DNA of 64,000 bases. Origin: Bacteroidia bacterium. GTDB taxonomy: Bacteria; Bacteroidota; Bacteroidia; Bacteroidales; F082. Both the position numbers and the translations under genes were made by a program. The stretch spans positions 62,001 through 126,000 of the forward strand of contig JAJTAY010000033.1 of the NCBI GenBank assembly GCA_021287165.1. The letters run 5' to 3'. The notes below the pieces were generated by a model that saw only the letters and a list, made by a program, of their open reading frames with translations, searched no databases and was not told the DNA's origin. How positions within the stretch are numbered: the stretch's first letter is position 1; each line of letters begins with the position of its first letter. Of this stretch, positions 53,773 to 62,932 are shown one piece after another.

Positions 53773-54663
53773 TTAAATCATTGAAAAATAGTCCTTCCCG
53801 GCATCAAAATCGGCATCAGGATATTGGGCAAGATAATAAACAAAACCACGCAGTTTCTCGGCCCATTGGTTTTCGTTAAACCTGCGATCGAAAAACTCCC
53901 ATGGGATGGGCTTACCAAAGGTGATGCAAATGTCCTGATCCTGTTGCTTAAAGAACTCATCCACCAGATAAAGCATTTCAAGGTTTGCCTTTATTCCAAG
54001 TGTTTTTCGAAGGTTGGCCAGACGGTAAAAGAAGTCGGAATTGCGGCCGCTGATGTGCGTAGGGATCACATCACGTTTGTAGCGCCTGGCTTTTGTAAGG
54101 AAGGTTTTTTTCCAGTCGAGGTCGCGGATGATACCCTTTCGCTTACGCGACACAAGTCCAAAAGGAAAGTAGCACACCACCGCATTACCCTCGAAAGTTT
54201 CGTTGAGTATGCGGATGTTCTCGGCATTGCTTCCGTGCTTGTTGATAGGAACAAAAAGCGGTTGCAGGTTTTTAATGTTCAGCAGGATATCGTTAACCGG
54301 AAATTGAATGTCGGGGCGCACCTTGCCAATTGCCTGCATGAGTACAATACCATCGAGGCCGCCCAGCGGATGATTGCTTGCTACAACAAAACGTCCGTCG
54401 GAACTCAGGTTTTCAAGTCCCCGGAGCGTTACTTTTGGCCGAAACATATTCACGACTTCGTCAACGAAAGCGAGGCCATCCAGATGGCCGTGCTGTTTGA
54501 GGAAAGTATTAATCTCTTCCTGGTGGATGATGCGCTTGAGGTAGCGAACAATAAATCCTGGGATTATCCTGGCAAGGGCAGGATTTTTATCGGCAAGCAC
54601 CTTCTGCACATCAATCAGCATAACCTGCCGGTTTAGTTCGGCCTGGTTAGGATTTTCCATCAT
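53773..54663 (-). CDS. glsA: GlsA-like O-acyltransferase (PlsC superfamily)
   Basis: About 296 residues from ATG 54663. The frame is open to a TTG at 54693, but that lies upstream of a -7 promoter box at 54688-54681. It has SNHPLGGLDG with H98 and D104, a His-x5-Asp form of the acyltransferase motif (commonly His-x4-Asp), and FVPINKHGSNAENIR and FPFGLVSRKRKG for the later motifs. In Bacteroides GlsA adds a second fatty acid to the hydroxyl of N-acylglycine, giving diacylated glycine lipids. It precedes glsB by 11 nt, and engB follows, all in one operon. Confidence 0.85.
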   Translation of the reverse strand: MMENPNQAELNRQVMLIDVQKVLADKNPALARIIPGFIVRYLKRIIHQEEINTFLKQHGHLDGLAFVDEVVNMFRPKVTLRGLENLSSDGRFVVASNHPLGGLDGIVLMQAIGKVRPDIQFPVNDILLNIKNLQPLFVPINKHGSNAENIRILNETFEGNAVVCYFPFGLVSRKRKGIIRDLDWKKTFLTKARRYKRDVIPTHISGRNSDFFYRLANLRKTLGIKANLEMLYLVDEFFKQQDQDICITFGKPIPWEFFDRRFNENQWAEKLRGFVYYLAQYPDADFDAGKDYFSMI

Positions 54664-54680
54664 TTTTTCCTTTTCCATCA

Positions 54681-54713
54681 CAAAGTTAGCCAAAAATCAG
54701 GCTTTTTTCCAAA
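54681..54713 (-). promoter_or_regulatory. Promoter for the glsA-glsB-engB operon
   Basis: On the minus strand TTTG (54713-54710) is followed after 21 nt by TAACTTTG (54688-54681), both boxes at good spacing. The transcript should start near 54675, which makes the ATG at 54663 or 54660 the likely start of glsA and excludes the TTG at 54693. Confidence 0.65.
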
Positions 54714-54903
54714 AAGGCTTTATTAGGCTTGTTAGCCTTACACAACTATCTGTATTCATGCAGCTTGCGTATTAATTATTAACACTTGACGAAGACCTTC
54801 GTATTGTTGATAACTTTTATTTAAATACATCTATCTGTTAATCAACTTATTACCACAATGCTAATGAATTTTTTCACATAACATTGAAACCATTTGACCA
54901 TAT

Positions 54904-54929
54904 AAGTGGTAAAAAGTGGAGAAAAGTGG
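54904..54929 (+). promoter_or_regulatory. Three MraZ-box-like direct repeats upstream of the dcw cluster
   Basis: AAGTGG occurs at 54904-54909, 54914-54919 and 54924-54929 with an exact 10-nt period. MraZ binds three or four GTGG- or TGGG-type repeats of one helical turn in other bacteria, including AAAGTG-type boxes in mycoplasmas. These are therefore probably the autoregulatory sites of the cluster. They overlap the only conventional start codon (GTG 54916) in the mraZ frame. Confidence 0.7.
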
Positions 54930-55434
54930 TAAAATTTGCAGTACTTTTACGGGTGTAACAACAACTATTCTGGAAACGAAACTACCATATCCTGTTGGTG
55001 ATTACCAATGCAAGCTCGACGGCAAAGGCCGCCTGATGTTTCCTGCCGATTTTCAGGAGCAGCTGGGCGATTTGTCGGGCGAGGGCTTTGTGTTGCGTCC
55101 GGGATTGTTTCGCAAGTGCATCGAGATGTACACCATGAAGGAGTGGCAGCAGAAGCAGGAAAAGCTGAAGCAGCTGAGTCCTTTCGTCAAGGTGAATGTT
55201 GATCTGATGCGCAAATACAATGCCGGCGCCAGACTGGTAAAGCTCGACAGTACAGGAAGGCTGCTTATTCCCAAACCCCTGATCGAACAGAGCGATCTGG
55301 ACAAGGAGGTGGTGATCATCGCCTTGCCCGAATACATGGAAATCTGGGATAAGGGAGCTTACCACAAGGCCAATATGGAAATGGATCAGGCTACACTGGA
55401 GCAGTTGTTACAGGAAAAATTTGGACAACAGTAA
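54916..55434 (+). CDS. mraZ: Transcriptional regulator MraZ
   Basis: Up to 172 residues. Two AbrB-like swapped-hairpin domains carry the MraZ signature: GDYQCKLDGKGRLMFPADF near residue 29 and ARLVKLDSTGRLLIPKPL near residue 105. It binds its own promoter repeats and tunes the division and cell-wall cluster. The start is uncertain: GTG 54916 is the only conventional start in frame, but it falls inside the operator repeats and leaves a 28-residue tail before the usual beginning. A start at the nearby ATT or CTG (about 54967-54970) would give a standard length. First gene of the dcw cluster, 17 nt before rsmH. Confidence 0.88.
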   Translation: MEKSGKICSTFTGVTTTILETKLPYPVGDYQCKLDGKGRLMFPADFQEQLGDLSGEGFVLRPGLFRKCIEMYTMKEWQQKQEKLKQLSPFVKVNVDLMRKYNAGARLVKLDSTGRLLIPKPLIEQSDLDKEVVIIALPEYMEIWDKGAYHKANMEMDQATLEQLLQEKFGQQ

Positions 55435-55451
55435 TCCGATAGCTGCATCGC

Positions 55452-56345
55452 ATGTACCACAATCCGGTAATGTTGCACGAAAGTGTAGAGGCCCTCAACA
55501 TAAGGCCGGGAGGGGTTTATGTGGACGCCACCTTTGGCGGAGGCGGCCACAGCAGAGCCATTCTTGAAAAGCTTGGCAACGGCAGGCTCATAGGTTTCGA
55601 TCAGGATGAGGATGCAGCAGCCAATGTACCTCAGGACGAGCGCTTCATCTTTGTTTCGAACAATTTCAGGTATCTCCGCAATTTTCTTCGTTACTACGGC
55701 TTCGACCGTGTTGATGGCATATTGGCCGATCTGGGTGTTTCGTCGTTTCAGATTGATGCACCGCAAAGAGGTTTCTCAACCCGGTTTGAGGGTGTGCTCG
55801 ATATGCGCATGGACCGCAGCAATCCGCTCGATGCCGCCACGGTAGTCAACACTTATAGTCTCGAAGATCTGACCCGTATTTTCAACCTTTACGGCGAGCT
55901 GCCGCAAGCCCGCCGGTTTGCCGAAGCCGTGCTCAGGGCAAGACCAATCCATACGACCGGCGAACTGCGCAAATCGGTTGAAAAGCTGTTGCCAAAAGGC
56001 AAGGAGCACAAGCCGCTGGCCCAGCTTTTTCAGGCCCTTCGAATCGAAGTGAATCAGGAGTTGGAGGTGTTGGAGGAATTCCTTCAGCAAAGCATTGAAA
56101 TGCTCGACAACGGGGGTCGGCTGGTTGTGATTGCATACCACTCGCTCGAAGACCGTCTGGTCAAGAACTATATGAAGGCCGGCAATGCCAGCGGGGAATC
56201 CGAAAAAGATTTCTTCGGCAACTCCAAAAGCAGCCTGCGACCGGTAAGCCGCAAGGCATTGACCCCATCGGACGAAGAATTGCAGTTGAATAACCGTTCC
56301 CGCAGCGCCCGATTGCGCGTGGCCGAAAAAGTGATGATGCCATGA
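55452..56345 (+). CDS. rsmH: 16S rRNA (cytosine-1402-N4)-methyltransferase
   Basis: 297 residues. Methylates N4 of C1402 in 16S rRNA using SAM. It has HNPVMLHESVEAL at the start, the SAM motif VDATFGGGGHSRAIL, DLGVSSFQIDAPQRGFS, and ALRIEVNQELEVLEEFL with VIAYHSLEDRLVKN at the end. It overlaps ftsL by 4 nt (ATGA). This is the usual second gene of the cluster. Confidence 0.97.
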   Translation: MYHNPVMLHESVEALNIRPGGVYVDATFGGGGHSRAILEKLGNGRLIGFDQDEDAAANVPQDERFIFVSNNFRYLRNFLRYYGFDRVDGILADLGVSSFQIDAPQRGFSTRFEGVLDMRMDRSNPLDAATVVNTYSLEDLTRIFNLYGELPQARRFAEAVLRARPIHTTGELRKSVEKLLPKGKEHKPLAQLFQALRIEVNQELEVLEEFLQQSIEMLDNGGRLVVIAYHSLEDRLVKNYMKAGNASGESEKDFFGNSKSSLRPVSRKALTPSDEELQLNNRSRSARLRVAEKVMMP

Positions 56346-56731
56346 GTGAAGCTGTTAAACAAACAAAGGCAAAATCCAGAAAAAAAGGCAGGGTGGTTTT
56401 CAATCCCTTCAGGCGCTTTTTCTACGAAGTGCTGGGCGGAGGATTTCTGGCGCGTTACTTCAGCTGGGATCAGACCAAGTACCTGCTCTTTTTGGTTGTC
56501 ATCGCCTTTTTCTACATCGGCAACAGCTATTACATCGAAAAACTTGCCCGCGAGATTGACAAGCTGAATCGCGAAATGAAAGAGCTTCATTTTGAATACG
56601 TTTCGGTGAAATCGCAGGTGATGTTCGAAAGTCGTCAGTCGGAACTTGTGCGCAAGCTCAAGAAAACCGGAATTACCGAGTCGATTGAGCCGGTTCAGAA
56701 GATTGTAGTCAAAAGCAATACTATGCCATGA
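56342..56731 (+). CDS. ftsL: FtsL-like cell division protein
   Basis: 129 residues with a basic cytoplasmic start, one membrane helix (LLFLVVIAFFYIGNSYYI, about 58-75) and a periplasmic coiled coil (KLAREIDKLNREMKELHFEY). Sequence similarity in the family is low, but this layout and its place between rsmH and ftsI are diagnostic. FtsL joins the FtsQLB complex that activates septal peptidoglycan synthesis. It overlaps both neighbours by 4 nt. Confidence 0.88.
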   Translation: MSEAVKQTKAKSRKKGRVVFNPFRRFFYEVLGGGFLARYFSWDQTKYLLFLVVIAFFYIGNSYYIEKLAREIDKLNREMKELHFEYVSVKSQVMFESRQSELVRKLKKTGITESIEPVQKIVVKSNTMP

Positions 56732-58860
56732 CCGACCCGAAGAAAAACATACTGATCCGGGTGTACATGGTTTACGCATCCGTATTGCTGTTCTCCGCGA
56801 TTGTGATTATTAAGATCGGCAGGATACAGTTTGTATATGGCGAAGCCCTCAAGGAGAAGGCCGAACAGCAGGAGATCAGGGTTTTTCCCATTGAGGCATT
56901 GCGGGGCAATATACTGGCAACCGATGGCACCCTGCTGGCCACGACAGTACCTGTTTTTGAGGTTCGTATGGATGTATCATCACCCCACATCACGGACCAG
57001 CGCTTTTTTTCGGCACTCGACTCATTAGCCACAGGTTTGGCATCGGTGCTTGGCAACAAGACTAAACTGCAGTTTTACAACGATCTGCGCGAAGCACGGC
57101 AAAAAGGAAACCGCTACCTCCTGCTTAAAAACCGTGTTACCTATGCTGAGGTTAAAGAGCTGCGCAAACTGCCCATTCTCAATATGGGCAAATTCAAGGG
57201 CGGATTGATTTTAGTACCCGAAACAAGACGGGAAAGACCATACAAAGACTTAGCGCTCAGAACTATAGGCTACACGATGGAGCACGTGAACGTATTTGTG
57301 GGTATAGAGGGAGCCTATCACGAGCAGCTTAAAGGATATGATGGCAAACAGGTGAAGCGCCGCATCAACAATGGCGACTGGATGCCGCTGTTCGACGAAA
57401 ACATGGTTGAGCCTCAGAATGGCAAAGACGTGGTCAGCACCATAGACGTTAACATTCAGGATGTGGCCCAGCAGGCGCTCAGGCGCAACCTTGAAGAGAA
57501 TCAGGCCCATCAGGGCTGCGCTATCCTCATGGAAGTGCAAACAGGACACATCATTGCTATAGCCAACCTTACAAAAGACGACAAAACCGGGAAATACAGC
57601 GAAAGCTACAATTACGCAATCGCAGAGAGCGTCGAGCCAGGTTCGACGTTCAAGCTGGCTTCGATGCTTGTATTGCTGGAGGATAAAAAAGTAAAGCCCT
57701 CCGATCCGGTATTTGTAGGCAACGGCCAGATGCAGTTTCACAACCGTGTGATGAAAGATGTGCATCCCATTCGCGACGGACACACAAACGTCCGGGAAAT
57801 ATTTGAGAAATCGTCGAATGTTGGCATAGCCAAACTCATCTGGAACAGCTATTCGGGCAAACCGGAGCGATATATCGACAGGCTTTACGAATTGGGCATC
57901 AATACTCCGCTGGGTATCGAAATTGCCGGTGAGCGCAGACCCTATATCAAACATCCGTCGAACAAACAATACTGGTATGGCACCTCTCTGGCCTGGATGT
58001 CAATAGGATACGAACTGCAAATGACTCCGCTTCAGATGCTCACCCTCTACAATGCCGTGGCCAACAACGGAAAGATGGTAAAGCCATTGTTTGTGAAGGA
58101 GATACTTCAGGGTAATACGGTTATTGAGCGGCACGATCCGGTGGTGCTCAACGAGCGGATTGCATCCCAGGCTACCATCGACACATTGCGCAAACTGCTG
58201 GAAGGTGTGGTAGAGCGCGGAACAGGCAAGGTGCTCAACAACGATGCCTACAAAGTGGCCGGTAAAACCGGAACTGCACAGATTGCCGCCGGGAAAAAAG
58301 GCTATGACAAACAAAACTACAACGCCACCTTCGTCGGATATTTTCCGGCCGAGAATCCCAAATATTCCTGCATCGTAGTCATCAGCCGTCCGCGTGCAGG
58401 CAAGATTTACGGCGGAGCTGTTGCCGCGCCTGTCTTCAGGGAAATCGCGGACAAGGTGTATGCAACACGACCCAATTTGCACGATGCCAGCAATAAGCCC
58501 GACGATAAAGTACAGCTGGCCGCAATGGTGAATGCCGGCAAAAAATATTACCAGCCCGAAGCCGAGAAGCTTTTCCAGATGCTGAAAGTACCAGCCCTCA
58601 AACAAGCTCCCGGCATTCAATGGGTAAATGTGATACCAAATGGTACGCTGCTTGAAATGGCCGCGGTACCCGATACCATAGCACACAACCGCATGCCCGA
58701 CCTCACCGGATTACAACTCAAGGATGCCCTTTTTGTGCTTAACAGTCACGGTTTGCACTCGAAGGTAAAAGGCAAAGGTATTGTGGCTGCGCAGTCAGTG
58801 GCGGCGGGCGACACCATCAGGGAAGGACAAGTGATCGAACTTCAACTATCAGGCCTATGA
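56728..58860 (+). CDS. ftsI: Penicillin-binding protein (FtsI class B transpeptidase) with PASTA domain
   Basis: 710 residues. One membrane anchor at residues 11-30, a dimerisation-type domain, and the transpeptidase domain with S306-T-F-K309, S362-S-N and GKTGTAQ. The final 55 or so residues form one PASTA-like domain (PDLTGLQLKDALFVLNSHG). It cross-links septal peptidoglycan. Enterobacterial FtsI lacks PASTA; its presence resembles SpoVD-like forms and is common in Bacteroidota. It overlaps ftsL and murE by 4 nt each. Confidence 0.94.
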   Translation: MTDPKKNILIRVYMVYASVLLFSAIVIIKIGRIQFVYGEALKEKAEQQEIRVFPIEALRGNILATDGTLLATTVPVFEVRMDVSSPHITDQRFFSALDSLATGLASVLGNKTKLQFYNDLREARQKGNRYLLLKNRVTYAEVKELRKLPILNMGKFKGGLILVPETRRERPYKDLALRTIGYTMEHVNVFVGIEGAYHEQLKGYDGKQVKRRINNGDWMPLFDENMVEPQNGKDVVSTIDVNIQDVAQQALRRNLEENQAHQGCAILMEVQTGHIIAIANLTKDDKTGKYSESYNYAIAESVEPGSTFKLASMLVLLEDKKVKPSDPVFVGNGQMQFHNRVMKDVHPIRDGHTNVREIFEKSSNVGIAKLIWNSYSGKPERYIDRLYELGINTPLGIEIAGERRPYIKHPSNKQYWYGTSLAWMSIGYELQMTPLQMLTLYNAVANNGKMVKPLFVKEILQGNTVIERHDPVVLNERIASQATIDTLRKLLEGVVERGTGKVLNNDAYKVAGKTGTAQIAAGKKGYDKQNYNATFVGYFPAENPKYSCIVVISRPRAGKIYGGAVAAPVFREIADKVYATRPNLHDASNKPDDKVQLAAMVNAGKKYYQPEAEKLFQMLKVPALKQAPGIQWVNVIPNGTLLEMAAVPDTIAHNRMPDLTGLQLKDALFVLNSHGLHSKVKGKGIVAAQSVAAGDTIREGQVIELQLSGL

Positions 58861-60320
58861 AAGTGCACGATTTAAGATCATTGCTTGCCGAATGTCCTGT
58901 TAAACAGATTATTGGCAATGAGCACCGGACGGTTAGCGCATTAGCCTCCGATTCGCGCCTCGTCGGGCCGGGCAGTGTATTCTTTGCATTGAGTGGCACG
59001 CAGGCCGACGGACACCAATTCATCGGACAGGCCATTGCCCAGGGTGCCGTTGCTGTTGTTTGCGAAAAAATACCTGAAAACCCCAGTCCCGAGATTACAT
59101 GGGTTCAGGCCGAAAGTACAGCTTATTGCCTTGCCATGTCAGCTTCGGCCTTCTACGGACACCCTTCAAGGCAGCTGAAGCTGGTTGGCGTAACGGGAAC
59201 CAATGGCAAAACAACCATTGCCACCTTGCTCTACAACCTTTTCTCGCAAGCAGGGTATCCCTCCGGGCTAATTTCTACCATACGTTATCTGGTGGGAAAA
59301 CAGGAGTATCCCGCAACCCACACCACTCCCGATCCACTGACAATCAACAAGTTGTTGTCGGAAATGGTAAGCAGGGGCTGCTCTCATGCGTTCATGGAAG
59401 TAAGCTCGCACGCCATGGCTCAAATGCGGACGTTTGGTCTGCATTTTACCGGAGGGATATTCACCAACCTCACGCACGACCATCTCGACTACCACGGCAG
59501 TTTTGCCGCATACCGCGATGCCAAGAAGCTCTTCTTCGACATTTTGCCAAAGGAAGCCTTTGCACTGATCAATGCCGACGACCGCAACGGACGCTTCATG
59601 GTGCAAAATACCCGCGCAGGCATCTATAGCTATGCATTGAGAACGGATGCCGATTTTAAGGCCAGAGTGCTTGAAAATCAGTTCGAAGGGCTATTGCTCA
59701 ACATTATGGGAAAAGAGGTGTTGACGAGACTTATCGGTCGGTTCAACGCCTATAACCTATTGGCCATATATGCAGCAGCCACATTGCTGGGCATGTCGGA
59801 GGAAGAAGCCTTAACGGGGCTGAGCAGGCTCGAAAGCGCGTCGGGCAGATTTGAATACGTAAAATCGGAGAGCGGAATCATCGGCATTGTCGATTATGCC
59901 CACACGCCCGATGCCCTGGAAAATGTGCTCAGTACAATCAATGAAATAAGAACGCGCAACGAAAAACTGATCACCATTGCCGGGGCCGGAGGCAACCGCG
60001 ACAAAGCCAAACGTCCGGAGATGGCCCGCATTGCCTGCATTCAGAGCGATATTGTCATCCTTACTTCGGATAATCCGCGTTGGGAAGACCCAAACGAGAT
60101 TCTCAACGATATGCGTGCAGGTGTACCAGGTGAGCATTATAAAAAAACCATCGTCATCCCCGACCGCCGCGAAGCTATTCAGGCCGCAGTAAACATGGCC
60201 ACCAAAGGCGACATCATTCTTCTGGCCGGAAAGGGACACGAAAACTATCAGGAAATACAGGGAAAAAAACACCACTTCGACGATAAGGAAGAATTATTCG
60301 GAAGACTGCTAAACACCTGA
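58857..60320 (+). CDS. murE: UDP-MurNAc-L-Ala-D-Glu:meso-DAP ligase
   Basis: 487 residues. Adds the third residue of the stem peptide. It has the P-loop [12 protein letters not shown] near residue 115, [11 protein letters not shown] and THDHLDYHG in the central ATPase domain, and [13 protein letters not shown] in the C-terminal domain. The DNPR motif marks meso-diaminopimelate as substrate rather than lysine, so the cell wall should be of the A1-gamma type. It overlaps ftsI by 4 nt and ends 4 nt before mraY. Confidence 0.97.
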   Translation: MKVHDLRSLLAECPVKQIIGNEHRTVSALASDSRLVGPGSVFFALSGTQADGHQFIGQAIAQGAVAVVCEKIPENPSPEITWVQAESTAYCLAMSASAFYGHPSRQLKLVGVTGTNGKTTIATLLYNLFSQAGYPSGLISTIRYLVGKQEYPATHTTPDPLTINKLLSEMVSRGCSHAFMEVSSHAMAQMRTFGLHFTGGIFTNLTHDHLDYHGSFAAYRDAKKLFFDILPKEAFALINADDRNGRFMVQNTRAGIYSYALRTDADFKARVLENQFEGLLLNIMGKEVLTRLIGRFNAYNLLAIYAAATLLGMSEEEALTGLSRLESASGRFEYVKSESGIIGIVDYAHTPDALENVLSTINEIRTRNEKLITIAGAGGNRDKAKRPEMARIACIQSDIVILTSDNPRWEDPNEILNDMRAGVPGEHYKKTIVIPDRREAIQAAVNMATKGDIILLAGKGHENYQEIQGKKHHFDDKEELFGRLLNT

Positions 60321-60324
60321 AAAC

Positions 60325-61563
60325 ATGCTGTATTATTTATTCACATATCTTGATAAAACATTCGACATACCGGGCGCCCAGGTATTCCAGTATATTTCGT
60401 TCAGGGCAGCCGCAGCAGTACTCACCTCTCTTTTTATCAGCCTCGTTTTTGGCAAACGCTGGATCAATTACCTCAACCGCAAGCAAGTAGGCGAAACCAT
60501 CCGCGACCTGGGTCTCGAAGGCCAGGTGGAGAAACAAGGCACCCCAACAATGGGTGGCCTTATCATTCTGGCATCTATTCTTATTCCGACACTTTTATTT
60601 ACCGAACTGACCAACACCTATATCGTGCTCATGCTGTTCACCACGGTTTGGCTGGGAGGATTGGGTTTTATTGACGATTACATCAAGGTTTTCAAAAAGG
60701 ATAAACGCGGTTTGCCCGGAAAAACGAAAATTCTCGGACAAACCCTTTTGGGCATAGTGGTAGCCCTGACCATGTATTTCGACCCCAGCGTTCAGGTGCG
60801 CGAAAAGAATGTGCCAGCCCGTGAGATTGTACAAACCATCGATGCCACCGGCCCTATGAGCCGCTTCAGCACCACAGAGACGCGCAGCACAAAAACCACC
60901 ATCCCCTTTGTCAAGAACAACGAATTTGACTACGCCGTGCTGCTGAAATGGATAGGACCTGATTTCCGCAGTTGGGCATTCCTCGTATTTATTCCAATCG
61001 TTATCCTGATTATTACGGGGGTTTCGAATGGTGCCAATCTGACCGACGGCATGGACGGGTTAGCCGTGGGCACATCGGCCATCATTGGAGCCACCCTGGG
61101 CATTCTGGCATGGGTATCGGGCAACATCATCTTTGCCGACTACCTCAATATCATGTATCTACCTGATACTGGCGAGCTTACTATTTTCATCAGCGCCTTT
61201 GTTGGCGCCAACATCGGCTTCCTGTGGTACAATTCCTATCCGGCTCAGGTTTTTATGGGCGATACCGGCAGCCTTGCATTGGGCGGCATCATAGCCGTTT
61301 TTGCCATACTGATCCGCAAGGAGCTGCTCATCCCCATTTTGTGCGGCATTTTTCTGGCCGAAAGTCTCTCGGTGATGATGCAGGTATCGTGGTTCAAATA
61401 CACCAAACGCAAATACGGAGCCGGTAGAAGAATCTTCAAAATGGCACCGCTGCATCATCATTTTCAAAAGTTGGGTTATCCCGAGCCTAAGATAGTGCTT
61501 CGCTTTCAGATCGTTGGCATTTTTCTCGCGGTGCTCTCAATCATCACATTGAAACTAAGATAG
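60325..61563 (+). CDS. mraY: Phospho-MurNAc-pentapeptide transferase
   Basis: 412 residues with about ten membrane helices. It makes lipid I from UDP-MurNAc-pentapeptide and undecaprenyl phosphate. Signatures: [22 protein letters not shown] with the Asp pair, [12 protein letters not shown], and [13 protein letters not shown] segment of about 60 residues (roughly 150-215) lengthens one loop compared with the 360-residue E. coli protein; similar insertions occur in other Bacteroidota. Followed by murD after 2 nt. Confidence 0.97.
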   Translation: MLYYLFTYLDKTFDIPGAQVFQYISFRAAAAVLTSLFISLVFGKRWINYLNRKQVGETIRDLGLEGQVEKQGTPTMGGLIILASILIPTLLFTELTNTYIVLMLFTTVWLGGLGFIDDYIKVFKKDKRGLPGKTKILGQTLLGIVVALTMYFDPSVQVREKNVPAREIVQTIDATGPMSRFSTTETRSTKTTIPFVKNNEFDYAVLLKWIGPDFRSWAFLVFIPIVILIITGVSNGANLTDGMDGLAVGTSAIIGATLGILAWVSGNIIFADYLNIMYLPDTGELTIFISAFVGANIGFLWYNSYPAQVFMGDTGSLALGGIIAVFAILIRKELLIPILCGIFLAESLSVMMQVSWFKYTKRKYGAGRRIFKMAPLHHHFQKLGYPEPKIVLRFQIVGIFLAVLSIITLKLR

Positions 61564-61565
61564 AT

Positions 61566-62921
61566 ATGACATCAACGACTGGCACATATAAAAAAATAGC
61601 CATCCTGGGTGCAGGCGAAAGCGGCGTGGGTGCTGCTCTGCTCGCACGCAGGCATGGTCTTGATGTGCTGGTTTCGGATGCAGGAAAAATCAAGCCCACA
61701 TTCCGTCAGGAGTTGGAAACGGCCGGAATCGGTTTTGAAGAAAACGGTCATAATGCTGAAGCCCTGAGAAGTTGCGATTTAGTGGTGAAGAGTCCGGGCA
61801 TTCCAGATGAAGCACCCATCGTAAAACAGCTTGCCATTAAAATACCTGTTGTTTCAGAGATTGAATTTGCCAGCTGGTACACGAAAGCTCACATCACGGC
61901 CATTACCGGCAGCAACGGCAAAACGACTACCACCCTGCTCACGGGTCATATCATGCAATCAGCCGGATTAGATGTAGCGGTTGGAGGCAATGTCGGTAAA
62001 AGCTTTGCACGCATATTAGCCGAAGCCGACCATGCCCATTTTGTGCTGGAGATCAGCAGTTTTCAGCTCGATGGCATTAAAACTTTCAGGCCCGACATCG
62101 CCATTCTGCTCAACATTACTCCCGATCATCTGGACCGCTATGGATACAGTTTCGAGAATTACGCCCAATCCAAGATGCGGATCGCTATGAATCAGAAGGA
62201 AGACGACTACCTCATTTACTATTACGACGATCCGGAAACGCGTCGGAGGGTGGAAAGCTCCGAAAGCAAAGCTAAACGCATACCCTTCTCCACCGAAGGC
62301 AATTTGTTCGCCGAAGGAGGCTACTTAACCGGAAATCATTTTGTTATCAATACCAATCAAGATTTGTTCACCATGACCATCGAAGAACTTGCCCTTCAGG
62401 GAAAACACAATGCAGCCAATTCGCTGGCAGCGGGAATTGCTTCAAGGCTTATCCAGATCAGAAAGGAAAGCCTCAAGCAAAGCCTGTCGAACTATCAAAA
62501 CGTGCCGCACAGGCTCGAGTTTGTTGCCAACGTTCATGGCGTGACCTACATCAACGACTCGAAAGCAACCAATGTGAACTCCACATGGTATGCTTTGGAA
62601 AGTTTCCAGCGTCCGGTGGTGTGGATTGCCGGCGGTCAGGACAAAGGCAACGACTACGGTCAATTGGCCTCTTTGGTGAGGCAGCGTGTGAGGGCAATGA
62701 TATGTATTGGGGCCGACAATACCAAGCTGCTCAATGCTTTTGGCGAAATCGTTTCCCGAATTCTTACTGCCGAAACTGTTGAGCAGGCAGTAACAATGGC
62801 TTCGCTCATCGCGGTGAAAGATGATGTTGTATTGCTTTCGCCGGCTTGTGCCAGCTTCGATCGCTATCAGAACTACGAAGAGCGGGGCGACCGTTTTAAA
62901 GCCGCTGTAAAAGCCTTATAA
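61566..62921 (+). CDS. murD: UDP-MurNAc-L-alanine--D-glutamate ligase
   Basis: 451 residues. Adds D-glutamate to UDP-MurNAc-L-Ala. The N-terminal Rossmann part begins IAILGAGESGVGAALLA, the P-loop is ITGSNGKTTTTLL near residue 113, and LNITPDHLDRYG, YINDSKATNVNSTW and LLSPACASFDRYQNYEERG follow in standard order. It lies in the dcw run 11 nt before ftsW. Confidence 0.97.
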   Translation: MTSTTGTYKKIAILGAGESGVGAALLARRHGLDVLVSDAGKIKPTFRQELETAGIGFEENGHNAEALRSCDLVVKSPGIPDEAPIVKQLAIKIPVVSEIEFASWYTKAHITAITGSNGKTTTTLLTGHIMQSAGLDVAVGGNVGKSFARILAEADHAHFVLEISSFQLDGIKTFRPDIAILLNITPDHLDRYGYSFENYAQSKMRIAMNQKEDDYLIYYYDDPETRRRVESSESKAKRIPFSTEGNLFAEGGYLTGNHFVINTNQDLFTMTIEELALQGKHNAANSLAAGIASRLIQIRKESLKQSLSNYQNVPHRLEFVANVHGVTYINDSKATNVNSTWYALESFQRPVVWIAGGQDKGNDYGQLASLVRQRVRAMICIGADNTKLLNAFGEIVSRILTAETVEQAVTMASLIAVKDDVVLLSPACASFDRYQNYEERGDRFKAAVKAL

Positions 62922-62932
62922 ACTGAAAGAAG

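Noticed and set aside
53009..54636. Two open frames antisense to glsB and glsA (255 and 270 codons)
   Set aside because: Both lie fully inside well-supported genes and lack any conserved motif.
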